Notes: a model not told the origin generated them from the letters alone. A DNA stretch of 55,000 nucleotides from Sulfitobacter albidus (GCF_018200035.1 NZ_CP073581.1:1-55000), one strand, 5' to 3'; shown: positions 36,618 to 45,310, counted from the first letter of the stretch. Made by a program: numbers and translations.

Positions 36618-37126
36618 AGGCGTTGGCGCTGATCCTCACGGCCCTTGCGCCCGCTGGCCACGCCGGTCCAGCGCCGCTGGAGGCCGCTATGGTGCGCTGC
36701 GTCACGCCGATCGTGACGGGGGCGCCGCTGGATTTGGACGGCTTGCAGGCCACCACGGCAGAGGCGGAGGGGCTGGAGCCCGAAGGCATCGCCGGGTTCA
36801 TGCCCACCTATTTTCGCGCGCCCGACGGTGCGTTTCTGATGGCGACGATGGGTGCGGGGCCCCTGCGGGCCTGCGCGTTGATGACCGACGCGCCCGTTGC
36901 GGCGGATGCGTTTCGCACGGCGGTAACGGCGCTGGATATGGCGCTGCCTGCGTCCTGCGACACCGCGCTTGAAGACGGCGGGCGCGTGCTGATCGCGATG
37001 CGACAGGACGGCCGCATCCGCACGCATGGCGCGCTTGCGCTGGACGCCGACGGCACGACCTCGATCACCGCATGGGTCACGATGCCCGACAACGATGACA
37101 TGACTTGCACGAAAGACGCGCCATGA
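36614..37126 (+). CDS. Small exported protein of unknown function
   Basis: 170 residues. A short hydrophobic N-terminus (MKALALILTALAPAGHAG) looks like a signal peptide. Four cysteines (VRCV, RACA, ASCD, MTCT) could form two disulfides in the periplasm. I do not recognise the family. It overlaps the acyl-CoA synthetase stop and the ATPase start by 4 bases each, which is strong evidence that it is translated and belongs to the transport operon. It could be an accessory factor of the importer. Confidence 0.65.
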   Translation: MKALALILTALAPAGHAGPAPLEAAMVRCVTPIVTGAPLDLDGLQATTAEAEGLEPEGIAGFMPTYFRAPDGAFLMATMGAGPLRACALMTDAPVAADAFRTAVTALDMALPASCDTALEDGGRVLIAMRQDGRIRTHGALALDADGTTSITAWVTMPDNDDMTCTKDAP

Positions 37127-37941
37127 AAGACAACGCTGAAAGCTATGTGACCGAGGACGGGCGCACCATCGGCCCGGTGGTCATGGAGATGAAGAATATT
37201 ACCCTGCGATTTGGTGGGGTTGAGGCGATCAAGGATATCTCGTTCGACATCCGTGAGGGCGAGATCCGCGCGATTATCGGCCCCAACGGGGCGGGCAAAT
37301 CGTCGATGCTGAATGTGATCTCGGGCTTCTACGTGCCGCAGGAGGGCGAGGTCTGGTACAAGGGATCGGTTCGTCCCCGGATGAAGCCGTTTCAGGTGGC
37401 CCAGCAGGGCATCGCGCGCACGTTCCAGAACATCGCGCTGTTCGAGGGGATGAGCGTTCTGGACAACGTGATGACCGGGCGTCTGACCCACATGAAAACC
37501 GGGATGCTGGCCCAGACCCTGTGGAAGGGAAAGGCCGAGCGGGAAGAAATCGAGAACCGCGAAGTCGCGGAACAGATTATCGATTTTCTGGAAATTCAGG
37601 CCATTCGCAAGACGCCTGTTGCGCGTCTGCCTTATGGTTTGAAAAAGCGGGTGGAGCTGGCGCGGGCACTGGCGGCGGAGCCGTCTCTTTTGCTGCTCGA
37701 TGAGCCGATGGCGGGGATGAACGTCGAGGAAAAAGAGGACATGAGTCGCTTTATCCTGTCGGTGAACGACGAATTCGGGACCACGATTGCATTGATCGAA
37801 CACGATATGGGCGTGGTGATGGACCTGAGCGACCGGGTGGTCGTGATGGATTACGGCAAGAAGATCGGCGACGGCACGCCATCGGACGTGCGCAACAACC
37901 AAGAGGTGATCGACGCCTATCTGGGGGTCGCGCATGACTGA
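37123..37941 (+). CDS. Branched-chain amino acid-type ABC transporter ATPase (LivG-like)
   Basis: 272 residues. Walker A GPNGAGKSSM, Walker B LLLLDEPMAGMN and H-loop ALIEHDMGVVMD are intact. The signature loop reads LPYGLKKRVELARAL, a departure from LSGGQ that is common in LivG proteins. N-terminal MEMKNITLRFGGVEAIKDISFDI is typical. The ATG at 37123 overlaps the preceding gene. It is one of two ATPases of the importer encoded here, with permeases at 38019 and 39110, a binding protein at 40324 and the second ATPase at 41681. Confidence 0.92.
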   Translation: MKDNAESYVTEDGRTIGPVVMEMKNITLRFGGVEAIKDISFDIREGEIRAIIGPNGAGKSSMLNVISGFYVPQEGEVWYKGSVRPRMKPFQVAQQGIARTFQNIALFEGMSVLDNVMTGRLTHMKTGMLAQTLWKGKAEREEIENREVAEQIIDFLEIQAIRKTPVARLPYGLKKRVELARALAAEPSLLLLDEPMAGMNVEEKEDMSRFILSVNDEFGTTIALIEHDMGVVMDLSDRVVVMDYGKKIGDGTPSDVRNNQEVIDAYLGVAHD

Positions 37942-38018
37942 TATTTCGTCTGTCACACTTTGTGCACAGGACGTGCACCACGCGTACACCGGTGGATGCA
38001 CCGCCAAGGAGATGAACG

Positions 38019-39025
38019 ATGCCTGAACAGCTGGTATTTACGCTTGAGGTTTTTCTGAACGGGCTGATGGCCGGGGTTCTTTACGCGCTGGTCGCGCTCG
38101 GCTTTGTGCTGATCTACAAGGCGTCGGGGATTTTCAATTACGCCCAGGGGGTCATGGCGCTGTTTGCGGCGATGACGCTGGTGGGGATCCAGAACGGGCA
38201 GGTGCCGTTCGCGCATCTGATCAACGCGATATTCGGCACGGATGTGCACAAGTTCGGCTGGTCGGTGCATTCCTTCGCCGCGATCCTGCTGACGGTCATT
38301 GTGATGATCGTGCTGGCTTGGGCGGTGCAGCGGTTCGTGTTCCGCCACCTGGTGGGGCAGGAGCCGATCATCCTGTTCATGGCGACGATCGGTCTGGCCT
38401 ATTTCCTCGAAGGGGTGGCGGATCTGATGTGGGGATCCGAGCTGAAAGCGCTGAACGTTTGTGCCGCCGAGGGCGCGTGCCTGCCGCAGGGTCTGAACGT
38501 CTGGCTGGATACGGTGACGTTTGACGCCTGGGGCACGGGGATTTTCATCGACAATCTCGATATCGTCGCCTCGGTCGTTGCGGTCGTGTTGGTGGCCGGG
38601 CTGGTGGCCTTTGCGCAGTACACCAAACAGGGGCGCGCGATGCGGGCCGTGGCCGATGACCATCAGGCGGCGCTGTCTGTCGGGGTCTCGCTGAACTTCA
38701 TCTGGATCCTCGTGTGGTCGCTGGCGGGTTTCGTGGCCCTTGTCGCGGGGATCATGTGGGGGGCGAAATCGGGCGTGCAGTTCTCGCTGTCGCTGATCGC
38801 GCTCAAAGCGTTGCCGGTGCTGATGCTGGGCGGCTTCACCTCGATCCCCGGAGCGATCATCGGCGGGCTGATCATCGGCGTGGGCGAAAAGCTGTTCGAG
38901 TTCCTGATCGGTGCGCCCTTTCTCGGGGGGCTACGGAGAACTGGTTTGCCTACATGCTGGCGCTGCTGTTTTTGGTGTTCCGTCCGCAGGGATTGTTCGG
39001 GGAGAAGATCATTGAGCGCGTTTAG
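38019..39025 (+). pseudogene. Branched-chain amino acid-type ABC permease (LivH-like), frameshifted as read
   Basis: Restored length is 335 residues with about eight membrane helices: FLNGLMAGVLYALVALGFVLIYKASG and the AVADDHQAALSVGVS cytoplasmic EAA-like loop. The frame breaks at the GGGGGG run 38925-38930; one added G gives GGATENWFAYMLALLFLVFRPQGLFG and the stop at 39025. An extra periplasmic loop with two cysteines (NVCAAEGACLPQG) is seen near residue 150. It is a subunit of the importer in this operon. It follows the ATPase by 77 bases. Confidence 0.88.
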
Positions 39026-39109
39026 AGACGGGCCGGGCGACCGCGTGTCGCTGCGCGCCACGACACCCGCCCACCCCGTAACCCAAATAACTGAATTGGA
39101 GGCTGGCTG

Positions 39110-40221
39110 ATGTTTTACCGTGAAGCGGGCGATTTTTCGACGACCTATGCCCAGGATCAGCAGACCTTTCCGATCAAGTTCGACAGGTATCGCTATTACG
39201 TGGTGCTGTTCATCGCGATCTTTGTCGTGCCTTTCGTGCTGAACGACTACTGGGTGAACAGCCTGTTGATGCCTTTCCTGATCTACGCGATTGCGGCGAT
39301 CGGGTTGAACATCCTTGTGGGGTATTGCGGGCAGGTGAGCCTCGGCACCGGGGGGTTCATGGCGGTGGGGGCCTACAGTTGCTACAAGTTCATGACGGGT
39401 GTGGACATCTGGTGGGGCGGGGAGCTTTTGTTCCGCCTGCCGGAGTTCAACATTTTCCTGTCGGTCATCATGGGCGGGGTGATGACCGCGCTGGTGGGCG
39501 TGCTGTTTGGCCTGCCGAGCCTGCGGATCAAGGGGTTTTACCTTGCGGTGGCGACGCTGGCCGCGCAGTTCTTTCTGGTGTGGCTCTTTAACCGCGTGTC
39601 GTGGTTCTACAATTACTCGGCCTCTGGCCAGATCAACGCGCCGGAGCGGGATATTTTCGGGGTGCTGATTACCGGCCCCTCGACGGAGCCTTGGGCGGTT
39701 TATCTGTTCTGCCTGTTCTTCACGGTGGTCAGCGCGCTGGTGGCGCGCAACCTCACGCGTGGCTCTGTCGGGCGCAAGTGGATGGCGATCCGCGACATGG
39801 ACATTGCGGCAGAGATCATCGGGGTGAACCCGCTGCGCGCCAAGCTCACGGCCTTTGCGGTGTCCTCGTTCTTCGTGGGTATTTCGGGCGCTTTGTTCTT
39901 TGCGGTCTATCTGGGCGCGGTCGAAGTGGGCGAAGCCTTTGGCATTCAGAAATCATTCCTCGTGCTGTTCATGATCATCATCGGGGGCTCGGGTCGATCT
40001 TTGGCTCCTTTGCGGGGGCGGCGTTTCTGGTGCTGCTGCCGGTGGTGCTGAAGGTGGTGGGCGTCGACTGGTTCGGCTGGCCGACGGACATCGTGGCGCA
40101 TTTGAACCTGGTGATCGTGGGTCTGCTGATCATCGTGTTCCTGATTGCGGAGCCGCACGGGATTGCGCAGCTGTGGCGCGTGGCCAAGGAGAAGTTGAGA
40201 TTGTGGCCGTTCCCGCACTAG
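39110..40221 (+). pseudogene. Branched-chain amino acid-type ABC permease (LivM-like), frameshifted as read
   Basis: Restored length is 370 residues with about ten membrane helices. LivM hallmarks are GLNILVGYCGQVSLGTGGFMAVGAY, LPSLRIKGFYLAVATLA and the WMAIRDMDIAAEIIGVNP loop. The frame breaks at GGGGG 39983-39987; with one extra G it continues GLGSIFGSFAGAAFLVLLP to the stop at 40221. Partner of the LivH-like permease 84 bases upstream. Confidence 0.88.
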
Positions 40222-40275
40222 CGGGAGGGCACATGGCGCGCGTGTTGCGCGCCTTACGGCCCCCACGCGGGGCCG
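40211..40275 (+). promoter_or_regulatory. Three tandem stem-loops between permease and binding-protein genes
   Basis: Perfect stems of 6 bp (40211-40226, spanning the permease stop), 7 bp (40235-40253) and 7 bp (40257-40275) follow one another. No T tract is present. Such structures between membrane and binding-protein genes often block 3' decay or attenuate transcription so that the binding protein is made in excess. Confidence 0.5.
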
Positions 40276-40323
40276 ACGACAAGAAGAAGACAATCGGATA
40301 AAAATCCAAGGGAGGAAACACCG

Positions 40324-41607
40324 ATGAAATACAAACTAGGTACACTCGCCGTCGCAAGCCTGATGGCGGCAAGCCCTGTCATGGCCGATCTGGTCTATCC
40401 CAGCCTGAGCTACCGCACCGGCCCCTACGCCGCGGGCGGCATCCCGTTTGCGGACGGCTATCAGGACTATTTCACCATGCTCAACGAGCGTGATGGCGGC
40501 ATCGGCGGCGAGATCACCCGCGTGCTGGAATGCGAGACCGGCTATAACACCGAAAAGGGTGTGGAATGCTATGAGAGCACGAAGGGCGAAGGCTCGTTGG
40601 TGTATCAGCCGCTGTCGACCGGCATCACCTACCAGCTGATCCCGAAAACCACCGCGGACGGCATCCCGATGCACACGATGGGCTATGGCCGGACGTCGGC
40701 GGCCAACGGTGAGGTGTTCAGCCACACGTTCAACTACCCCGCCAACTACTGGAACGGCGCGTCGGGTGCGATCAACTACCTGTTGGAGACCAACGACGGG
40801 GATCTGAACGGCAAGAAGATCGCGCTGGTCTATCACAACTCCGCCTACGGCAAGGAGCCTATCCGCACGCTCGAAGAGCTGGCGAAAAAGCACGGCTTCG
40901 AGCTGAGCCTGGTGCCCGTGGATCACCCCGGTCAGGAGCAGAAATCGCAGTGGCTGCAGATCCGCCGCGACCGCCCTGACAACGTGATCATGTACGGCTG
41001 GGGCGTGATGAACCAGGTGGCCGTTCAGGAAGCCGCCAACATCCGCTTCCCGATGGAGAACTTCATCGGCATCTGGTGGTCCGGCTCCGAGAACGACGTG
41101 CTGGCGGCGGGTGCTGCGGCAAACGGCTACAAGGCGCTGACGTTCCACGGTGTGGGCAGCGATTTCCCGGTATTCGACGACATCCAGACGCATGTGGTCG
41201 ACAAGGGTCTGGCCGCCGGTGCAGGCGATCAGATCGGCACGGTTCTGTATAACCGCGGCCTCTATGCGGCGATGCTGGCGGCGGAAGCGACCAAGACCGC
41301 GCAGGAGATCCACGGTGTTGCAGACATCACGCCCGCGATGATGCGGGACGGGATGGAAGCGCTGGAGATCACGGAAGCCAAGATGGCGGCGCTTGGCCTG
41401 CCGAACTTTGGCCCCGAGTTCAACGTCTCGTGCGAAAACCACGGCGGCACCGGCCTTGTGGGGATGACCCAGTGGGATGCCGAAGCCAAGGAGTGGAGCC
41501 TGATTTCGGATTTCGCGCCGACGGATATGGACGTGATCGGGCCGCTGATCGAGGAAGACAGCACCGCCTACGCGAGCGAAAACAACATAGAGGTCGGCTG
41601 CAAGTAA
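40324..41607 (+). CDS. Branched-chain amino acid-type ABC transporter substrate-binding protein
   Basis: 427 residues. The signal peptide MKYKLGTLAVASLMAASPVMA is followed by the periplasmic binding-protein fold of the Leu/Ile/Val group: GPYAAGGIPFADGYQDYFTMLNERDGGIGG, a type I fold hinge near residue 140 (NYPANYWNGASGAINYLL), and VYHNSAYGKEPIRTLEELAKKHG. GGGAGG lies 8 bases before the ATG. The ligand is not predictable, but the two acyl-CoA ligases of the operon suggest a carboxylate rather than an amino acid. Confidence 0.9.
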   Translation: MKYKLGTLAVASLMAASPVMADLVYPSLSYRTGPYAAGGIPFADGYQDYFTMLNERDGGIGGEITRVLECETGYNTEKGVECYESTKGEGSLVYQPLSTGITYQLIPKTTADGIPMHTMGYGRTSAANGEVFSHTFNYPANYWNGASGAINYLLETNDGDLNGKKIALVYHNSAYGKEPIRTLEELAKKHGFELSLVPVDHPGQEQKSQWLQIRRDRPDNVIMYGWGVMNQVAVQEAANIRFPMENFIGIWWSGSENDVLAAGAAANGYKALTFHGVGSDFPVFDDIQTHVVDKGLAAGAGDQIGTVLYNRGLYAAMLAAEATKTAQEIHGVADITPAMMRDGMEALEITEAKMAALGLPNFGPEFNVSCENHGGTGLVGMTQWDAEAKEWSLISDFAPTDMDVIGPLIEEDSTAYASENNIEVGCK

Positions 41608-41618
41608 GCCGCTTTACC

Positions 41619-41646
41619 GCCGGCCGCAGCGCGCGTTGCGGCCGGC
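41619..41646 (+). promoter_or_regulatory. Stem-loop after the binding-protein gene
   Basis: A perfect 10-bp stem (41619-41628 with 41637-41646) and an 8-base loop, 12 bases after the stop codon and without a T tract. It probably protects the binding-protein mRNA or partly terminates before the second ATPase gene. Confidence 0.5.
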
Positions 41647-41653
41647 ACGCTAC

Positions 41654-41678
41654 AGGTATTTGAGAAAGGGTGCAGGGG
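41654..41678 (+). repeat. Dispersed repeat, copy 2
   Basis: CAGGTATTT-GAG-AAAGGG followed by TGCAGGGG; identical to copy 1 (25416-25440) except for the middle three bases. It lies immediately before the ATG of the second ATPase gene and would supply the ribosome-binding site (GCAGGGGAT). Confidence 0.5.
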
Positions 41679-41680
41679 AT

Positions 41681-42517
41681 ATGTTGGACGATGCAACGCC
41701 CGTCGATGTGCAGGTTGAGAACCTTTTGGAGGTCAACAACATCGAGGTGATCTATAACCACGTGATCCTTGTGCTCAAGGGCGTGAGCCTGAACGTGCCC
41801 AAAGGCGGCATCACCGCGCTGTTGGGCGGGAATGGGGCCGGCAAGACCACGACGCTGAAGGCGATTTCGGGGTTGTTGGCCAGTGAGCGGGGCGAGGTCA
41901 CCAAAGGGTCGATCAAATACCGCGGCGGCGCGATCCACCACGCCGATCCGGCCGAGACGGTGAAGGCCGGTGTCGTGCAGGTGATGGAGGGGCGTCATTG
42001 CTTTGAGCATCTGACCGTCGAGGAGAACCTGTTGACCGGGGCCTATACGCGCTCGGACGGGTCTGCCGCGATCGCGCGCGATCTGGAGATGGTGTATGAA
42101 TATTTTCCGCGCTTGCGCGAGAGGCGCAAAAGCCAGGCGGGCTATACCTCGGGTGGGGAGCAGCAGATGTGCGCCGTGGGGCGCGCGCTGATGAGCAGGC
42201 CAGAGACGATCCTGCTGGATGAGCCATCGATGGGCTTGGCTCCGCAGCTGGTCGAGCAGATTTTCGAGATCGTCAAGACGATCAACGAGAAGGAGGGCGT
42301 GACCTTTCTTTTGGCCGAGCAGAACACCAACGTGGCGCTGCGGTTTGCGCATTACGGCTATATTCTGGAATCGGGCCGTGTGGTGATGGACGGGCCTGCG
42401 AAGGATCTGCGCGAGAACCAGGACGTCAAAGAATTCTATCTGGGCATGTCCGACGAGGGGCGCAAATCGTTCCGCGACGTGCGCAGTTACCGGCGGCGCA
42501 AGCGCTGGCTGAGCTGA
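41681..42517 (+). CDS. Branched-chain amino acid-type ABC transporter ATPase (LivF-like)
   Basis: 278 residues. Walker A GGNGAGKTTT, signature YTSGGEQQMCAVGRAL, Walker B TILLDEPSMGLAP and an LAEQNTNVAL switch motif. The C-terminus (RKSFRDVRSYRRRKRWLS) is basic and longer than in classical LivF. ATG 41681 is supported by the purine-rich GCAGGGGAT. Second ATPase of the importer. Confidence 0.92.
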   Translation: MLDDATPVDVQVENLLEVNNIEVIYNHVILVLKGVSLNVPKGGITALLGGNGAGKTTTLKAISGLLASERGEVTKGSIKYRGGAIHHADPAETVKAGVVQVMEGRHCFEHLTVEENLLTGAYTRSDGSAAIARDLEMVYEYFPRLRERRKSQAGYTSGGEQQMCAVGRALMSRPETILLDEPSMGLAPQLVEQIFEIVKTINEKEGVTFLLAEQNTNVALRFAHYGYILESGRVVMDGPAKDLRENQDVKEFYLGMSDEGRKSFRDVRSYRRRKRWLS

Positions 42518-42551
42518 GCTGTCCTTAACCTCCAAACAAACGGGCCTTGCA

Positions 42552-43769
42552 ATGACTTATTTCGATGCCGCGGAGACGCGCACGGCGGACCAACGGGCCG
42601 CGGATATTGCCTTGCTGCTGCCCGCGCAGATCGCGCGGGCGCAGGCGTTGGCGGGCTATGCCGCATTGCTGGGCGGGGTGGATGCGGGTAGCGTGACGGA
42701 TCGCGCGGCCTTGGCGGCACTGCCGGTGCTGCGCAAGTCGGAGCTGGGGGCGGCGCAGCGGGCGCAGGCGCCCTTTGGCGGGTTCACCACCAAGCCGGCA
42801 TCGGCGTTCAGCCATGTGTTTCAATCGCCCGGCCCGATCTATGAGCCGTCGAGCAATGATCCCGATTGGTGGCGCATGGGGCGGTTTCTGCACGCCTGTG
42901 GCATCGGTGCGGGGGACATCGTGCACAACTGCTTTGGCTATCATCTGACGCCTGCGGGCATGATCTTCGAGAGCGGTGCGCGGGCCGTGGGGGCCGCTGT
43001 GCTGCCTGCGGGCACGGGGCAGACGGAGCTTCAGGTCACGGCGGCACGCGACATTGGCACCACGGCCTATGCGGGTACGCCGGATTATCTGAAGGTGATT
43101 CTGGAAAAGGCCGATGAGATGGGCGTGACGCTTGCCATCACCCGCGCTGCGGTGGGGGGCGGTGCGCTGTTTCCGAGCCTGCGTGCGTGGTACGCGGAGC
43201 GCGGCATCACCTGCCTGCAAAGCTATGCGACCGCCGATCTGGGCAACATCGCCTACGAGTCGCCCGCCGCCGAAGGAATGATCGTGGATGAGGGCGTGAT
43301 CGTTGAGATCGTCACGCCCGGCACTGGCGATCCGGTGGCTGAGGGGGAGGTGGGCGAGGTCGTGGTGACCACGCTGAACCCGGATTATCCGCTGATCCGT
43401 TTTGCGACCGGAGATCTGAGCGCGGTGATGCCGGGGGAAAGCCCGTGCGGGCGGACCAACATGCGCATCAAGGGCTGGATGGGGCGTGCCGATCAGACGA
43501 CCAAGATCAAGGGTATGTTCGTGCGGCCCGAGCAGGTTGCGGCGCTGGTGGCCGCGCATGAGGCGATTGAGCGCGCCCGCGTCGTCGCCTCCCGCAGCGG
43601 GGAGCAGGACGTCATGACGGTGCAGATCGAGAGTGGCGCGGGCGATGCGGAGGCGTTTGGCGCCCTGGTGCAGGCGCATCTGAAGCTGAAGGGCGCGGTC
43701 GAGGTTGTCGCCCCCGGTAGCCTGCCGCGCGACGGATTGGTGATCGAGGATCAACGCACCTACGACTGA
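42552..43769 (+). CDS. Phenylacetate-CoA ligase-like AMP-binding protein
   Basis: 405 residues of the PaaK-type adenylate-forming family: SPGPIYEPSSND, GIGAGDIVHNCFGYHLTPAGMIFESGARAVGAAVLPAGTG, LQSYATADLGNIAYES, TTLNPDYPLIRFATGDLS and the hinge GRADQTTKIKGMFVRPEQV. It probably makes a CoA thioester of an aromatic or other hydrophobic acid in the cytosol. It is the last gene of the import operon, 34 bases after the LivF-like gene, and is followed by a good terminator. The presence of this and the acyl-CoA synthetase-like gene suggests either two substrates or a fall-back pair. Confidence 0.88.
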   Translation: MTYFDAAETRTADQRAADIALLLPAQIARAQALAGYAALLGGVDAGSVTDRAALAALPVLRKSELGAAQRAQAPFGGFTTKPASAFSHVFQSPGPIYEPSSNDPDWWRMGRFLHACGIGAGDIVHNCFGYHLTPAGMIFESGARAVGAAVLPAGTGQTELQVTAARDIGTTAYAGTPDYLKVILEKADEMGVTLAITRAAVGGGALFPSLRAWYAERGITCLQSYATADLGNIAYESPAAEGMIVDEGVIVEIVTPGTGDPVAEGEVGEVVVTTLNPDYPLIRFATGDLSAVMPGESPCGRTNMRIKGWMGRADQTTKIKGMFVRPEQVAALVAAHEAIERARVVASRSGEQDVMTVQIESGAGDAEAFGALVQAHLKLKGAVEVVAPGSLPRDGLVIEDQRTYD

Positions 43770-43774
43770 GGGGA

Positions 43775-43802
43775 GGGCGCGCCGGGACGCGCCCCCCGTT
43801 TT
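43775..43802 (+). terminator. Rho-independent terminator of the import operon
   Basis: A 7-bp stem GGGCGCG/CGCGCCC (43775-43781 with 43788-43794), a 6-base loop and, after CCCG, the T stretch 43799-43802. It lies 5 bases after the ligase stop codon. Confidence 0.75.
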
Positions 43803-43808
43803 CAAGGC

Positions 43809-44669
43809 TCAGCTGTCGCCGATCTTGTCCTGGGTCTTTGTCTCGAAATCGCTCGCGTCGTGGCGTTCGTGCAGCTGCATGGATGGCTCGCCGAAGGGGC
43901 GGTTGACCATGCGGCCGCGGGTCACGGCGGGGCGGGCGTCGATCTTCTCCGCCCAGGCCTTTACCGCGGTGTAGCTATCCACATCGAGGAATTCGGCGGC
44001 CTCATAGAGACGGCCCAGCACCAGCTGCCCGTACCACGCCCAGATGGCCATATCGGCGATGGAATACTCGCCCGCGAACCAGTCGTTCTCGCTCAGGTGG
44101 CGTTCCATCACGTCGAGCTGGCGCTTGGTCTCCATCGCGAAGCGGTTGATGGGGTATTCGAATTTCTCGGGCGCGTAGGCGTAGAAATGGCCAAAGCCGC
44201 CTCCAAGATAGGGCGCGGAGCCCATTTGCCAGAAGAGCCAGCTCATCATCTCGGTGCGCTGTGCGGGATCCTTGGGGATGAAGGCGCCGAATTTCTCGGC
44301 CAGATGCAGCAGGATTGAGCCGGATTCGAACACCCGTTGGGGGCTGTCGCCGGAGTGGTCCATCAGCGCGGGGATTTTCGAGTTGGGGTTCGCCTCGACA
44401 AAGCCCGAGGAAAACTGATCGCCCTCGCCGATGTTGATGAGCCAGGCGTCGTATTCGGCGCCCGCGTGGCCTGCGGCCAAAAGCTCTTCGAGCAGGATCG
44501 TGACCTTGACGCCGTTGGGTGTGGCCAGGGAGTAGAGTTGCAGGGGGTGTTTGCCGACCGGCAGATCCTTGTCGTGGGTCGGGCCCGCGATAGGGCGGTT
44601 GATGGAGGCGAATTTACCGCCGCTTTCGGCGTCCCATGTCCAGACTTTGGGGGGAGTGTATTCGGCCAT
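43809..44669 (-). CDS. yghU: Glutathione-dependent disulfide-bond oxidoreductase
   Basis: 286 residues, the YghU/YfcG subgroup of glutathione transferases. The N-terminal thioredoxin fold is preceded by a long arm (PPKVWTWDAESGGKFASINRPIAGPTHDKDLPVGKHPLQLYSL) that is typical of YghU. TPNGVKVTILLEELLAAG and PNSKIPALMDHSG hold the glutathione site. The C-terminal domain shows SWLFWQMGSAPYLGGGFGHF. It reduces small disulfides with glutathione. Single gene, convergent with the import operon. Confidence 0.94.
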   Translation of the reverse strand: MAEYTPPKVWTWDAESGGKFASINRPIAGPTHDKDLPVGKHPLQLYSLATPNGVKVTILLEELLAAGHAGAEYDAWLINIGEGDQFSSGFVEANPNSKIPALMDHSGDSPQRVFESGSILLHLAEKFGAFIPKDPAQRTEMMSWLFWQMGSAPYLGGGFGHFYAYAPEKFEYPINRFAMETKRQLDVMERHLSENDWFAGEYSIADMAIWAWYGQLVLGRLYEAAEFLDVDSYTAVKAWAEKIDARPAVTRGRMVNRPFGEPSMQLHERHDASDFETKTQDKIGDS

Positions 44670-44768
44670 GCGTGCGGCTCCTTTTCATATTACGTTCTTT
44701 GGCAGGTATGATGCGGCAACGCGCAGACAAGGGCCAGTGGCCTCACGCGGACGTGTGAAGGGGATGGG

Positions 44769-45296
44769 ATGCGAATTTTGCTGGGCCTTATGCTGGTGAT
44801 TTGGGCGCAAGTGGCGGTGGCGCAAACACCGGCGCACGGGTTGATGTGGCGCGACAGCCCGCTGCCGGCGGTCTTTCCGTTGCAGGTGAAATCTGCGCCG
44901 GGCACGCGGTACTATCTAAGCCTGACAGAGCAGGGGAGCACGCGCCCGGCGCTCGCGGCATTCATCGAGGGCGGGCGGTTCTTTCGGGTGCTGGTGCCGC
45001 CGGGCACCTATGCCGTCGCGCTTTACCGGGGCAGTGAGTGGCGCGGCGAGCGGGCGCTGTTTGGACCCAAGACAGTGCGCATCGAGGTGCCGCCGCTTAC
45101 CTTCGCGACCAAGGGGCTGCGCGTGAAATCGGGGCACCTGCTGGATCTGACGGCGCTGGATACGCTGGCACAGGCGGGGCCGCTTGCGTTTTGCCAAACG
45201 CTTGCGCTGGTGGAGGAGCCCGCGCCGCCCCGCCTGCGGGATTGGGAGAGGCCAGTGCCACCGGCACGGGTGCGGGTCCGTCAGCGGTTGTGCTAG
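44769..45296 (+). CDS. Exported protein of unknown function
   Basis: 175 residues with a clear signal peptide (MRILLGLMLVIWAQVAVAQ, cut after AVAQ). The mature part looks like a small beta-sandwich: residues about 30-110 alternate hydrophobic positions with turn glycines (SAPGTRYYLSL, GGRFFRVLVPPGTYAVALYRG). Two cysteines near the C-terminus (FCQT and the final residue). I do not recognise the family. Monocistronic and followed by a strong terminator. Confidence 0.7.
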   Translation: MRILLGLMLVIWAQVAVAQTPAHGLMWRDSPLPAVFPLQVKSAPGTRYYLSLTEQGSTRPALAAFIEGGRFFRVLVPPGTYAVALYRGSEWRGERALFGPKTVRIEVPPLTFATKGLRVKSGHLLDLTALDTLAQAGPLAFCQTLALVEEPAPPRLRDWERPVPPARVRVRQRLC

Positions 45297-45310
45297 GTAG
45301 GATACGCAGA

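Noticed and set aside
14173..39987. Programmed frameshifting or phase variation at the homopolymer runs
   Set aside because: The runs are short (4-6 bases), lie deep within conserved domains of metabolic and repair genes, have no slippery heptamer with downstream structure that I could see, and are all of the same one-base-short type.
37123..42517. Calling the importer a leucine/isoleucine/valine transporter (livGHMKF)
   Set aside because: The family fits, but the operon contains two carboxylate-CoA ligases and a dedicated two-component system, so the amino acid specificity is not supported.
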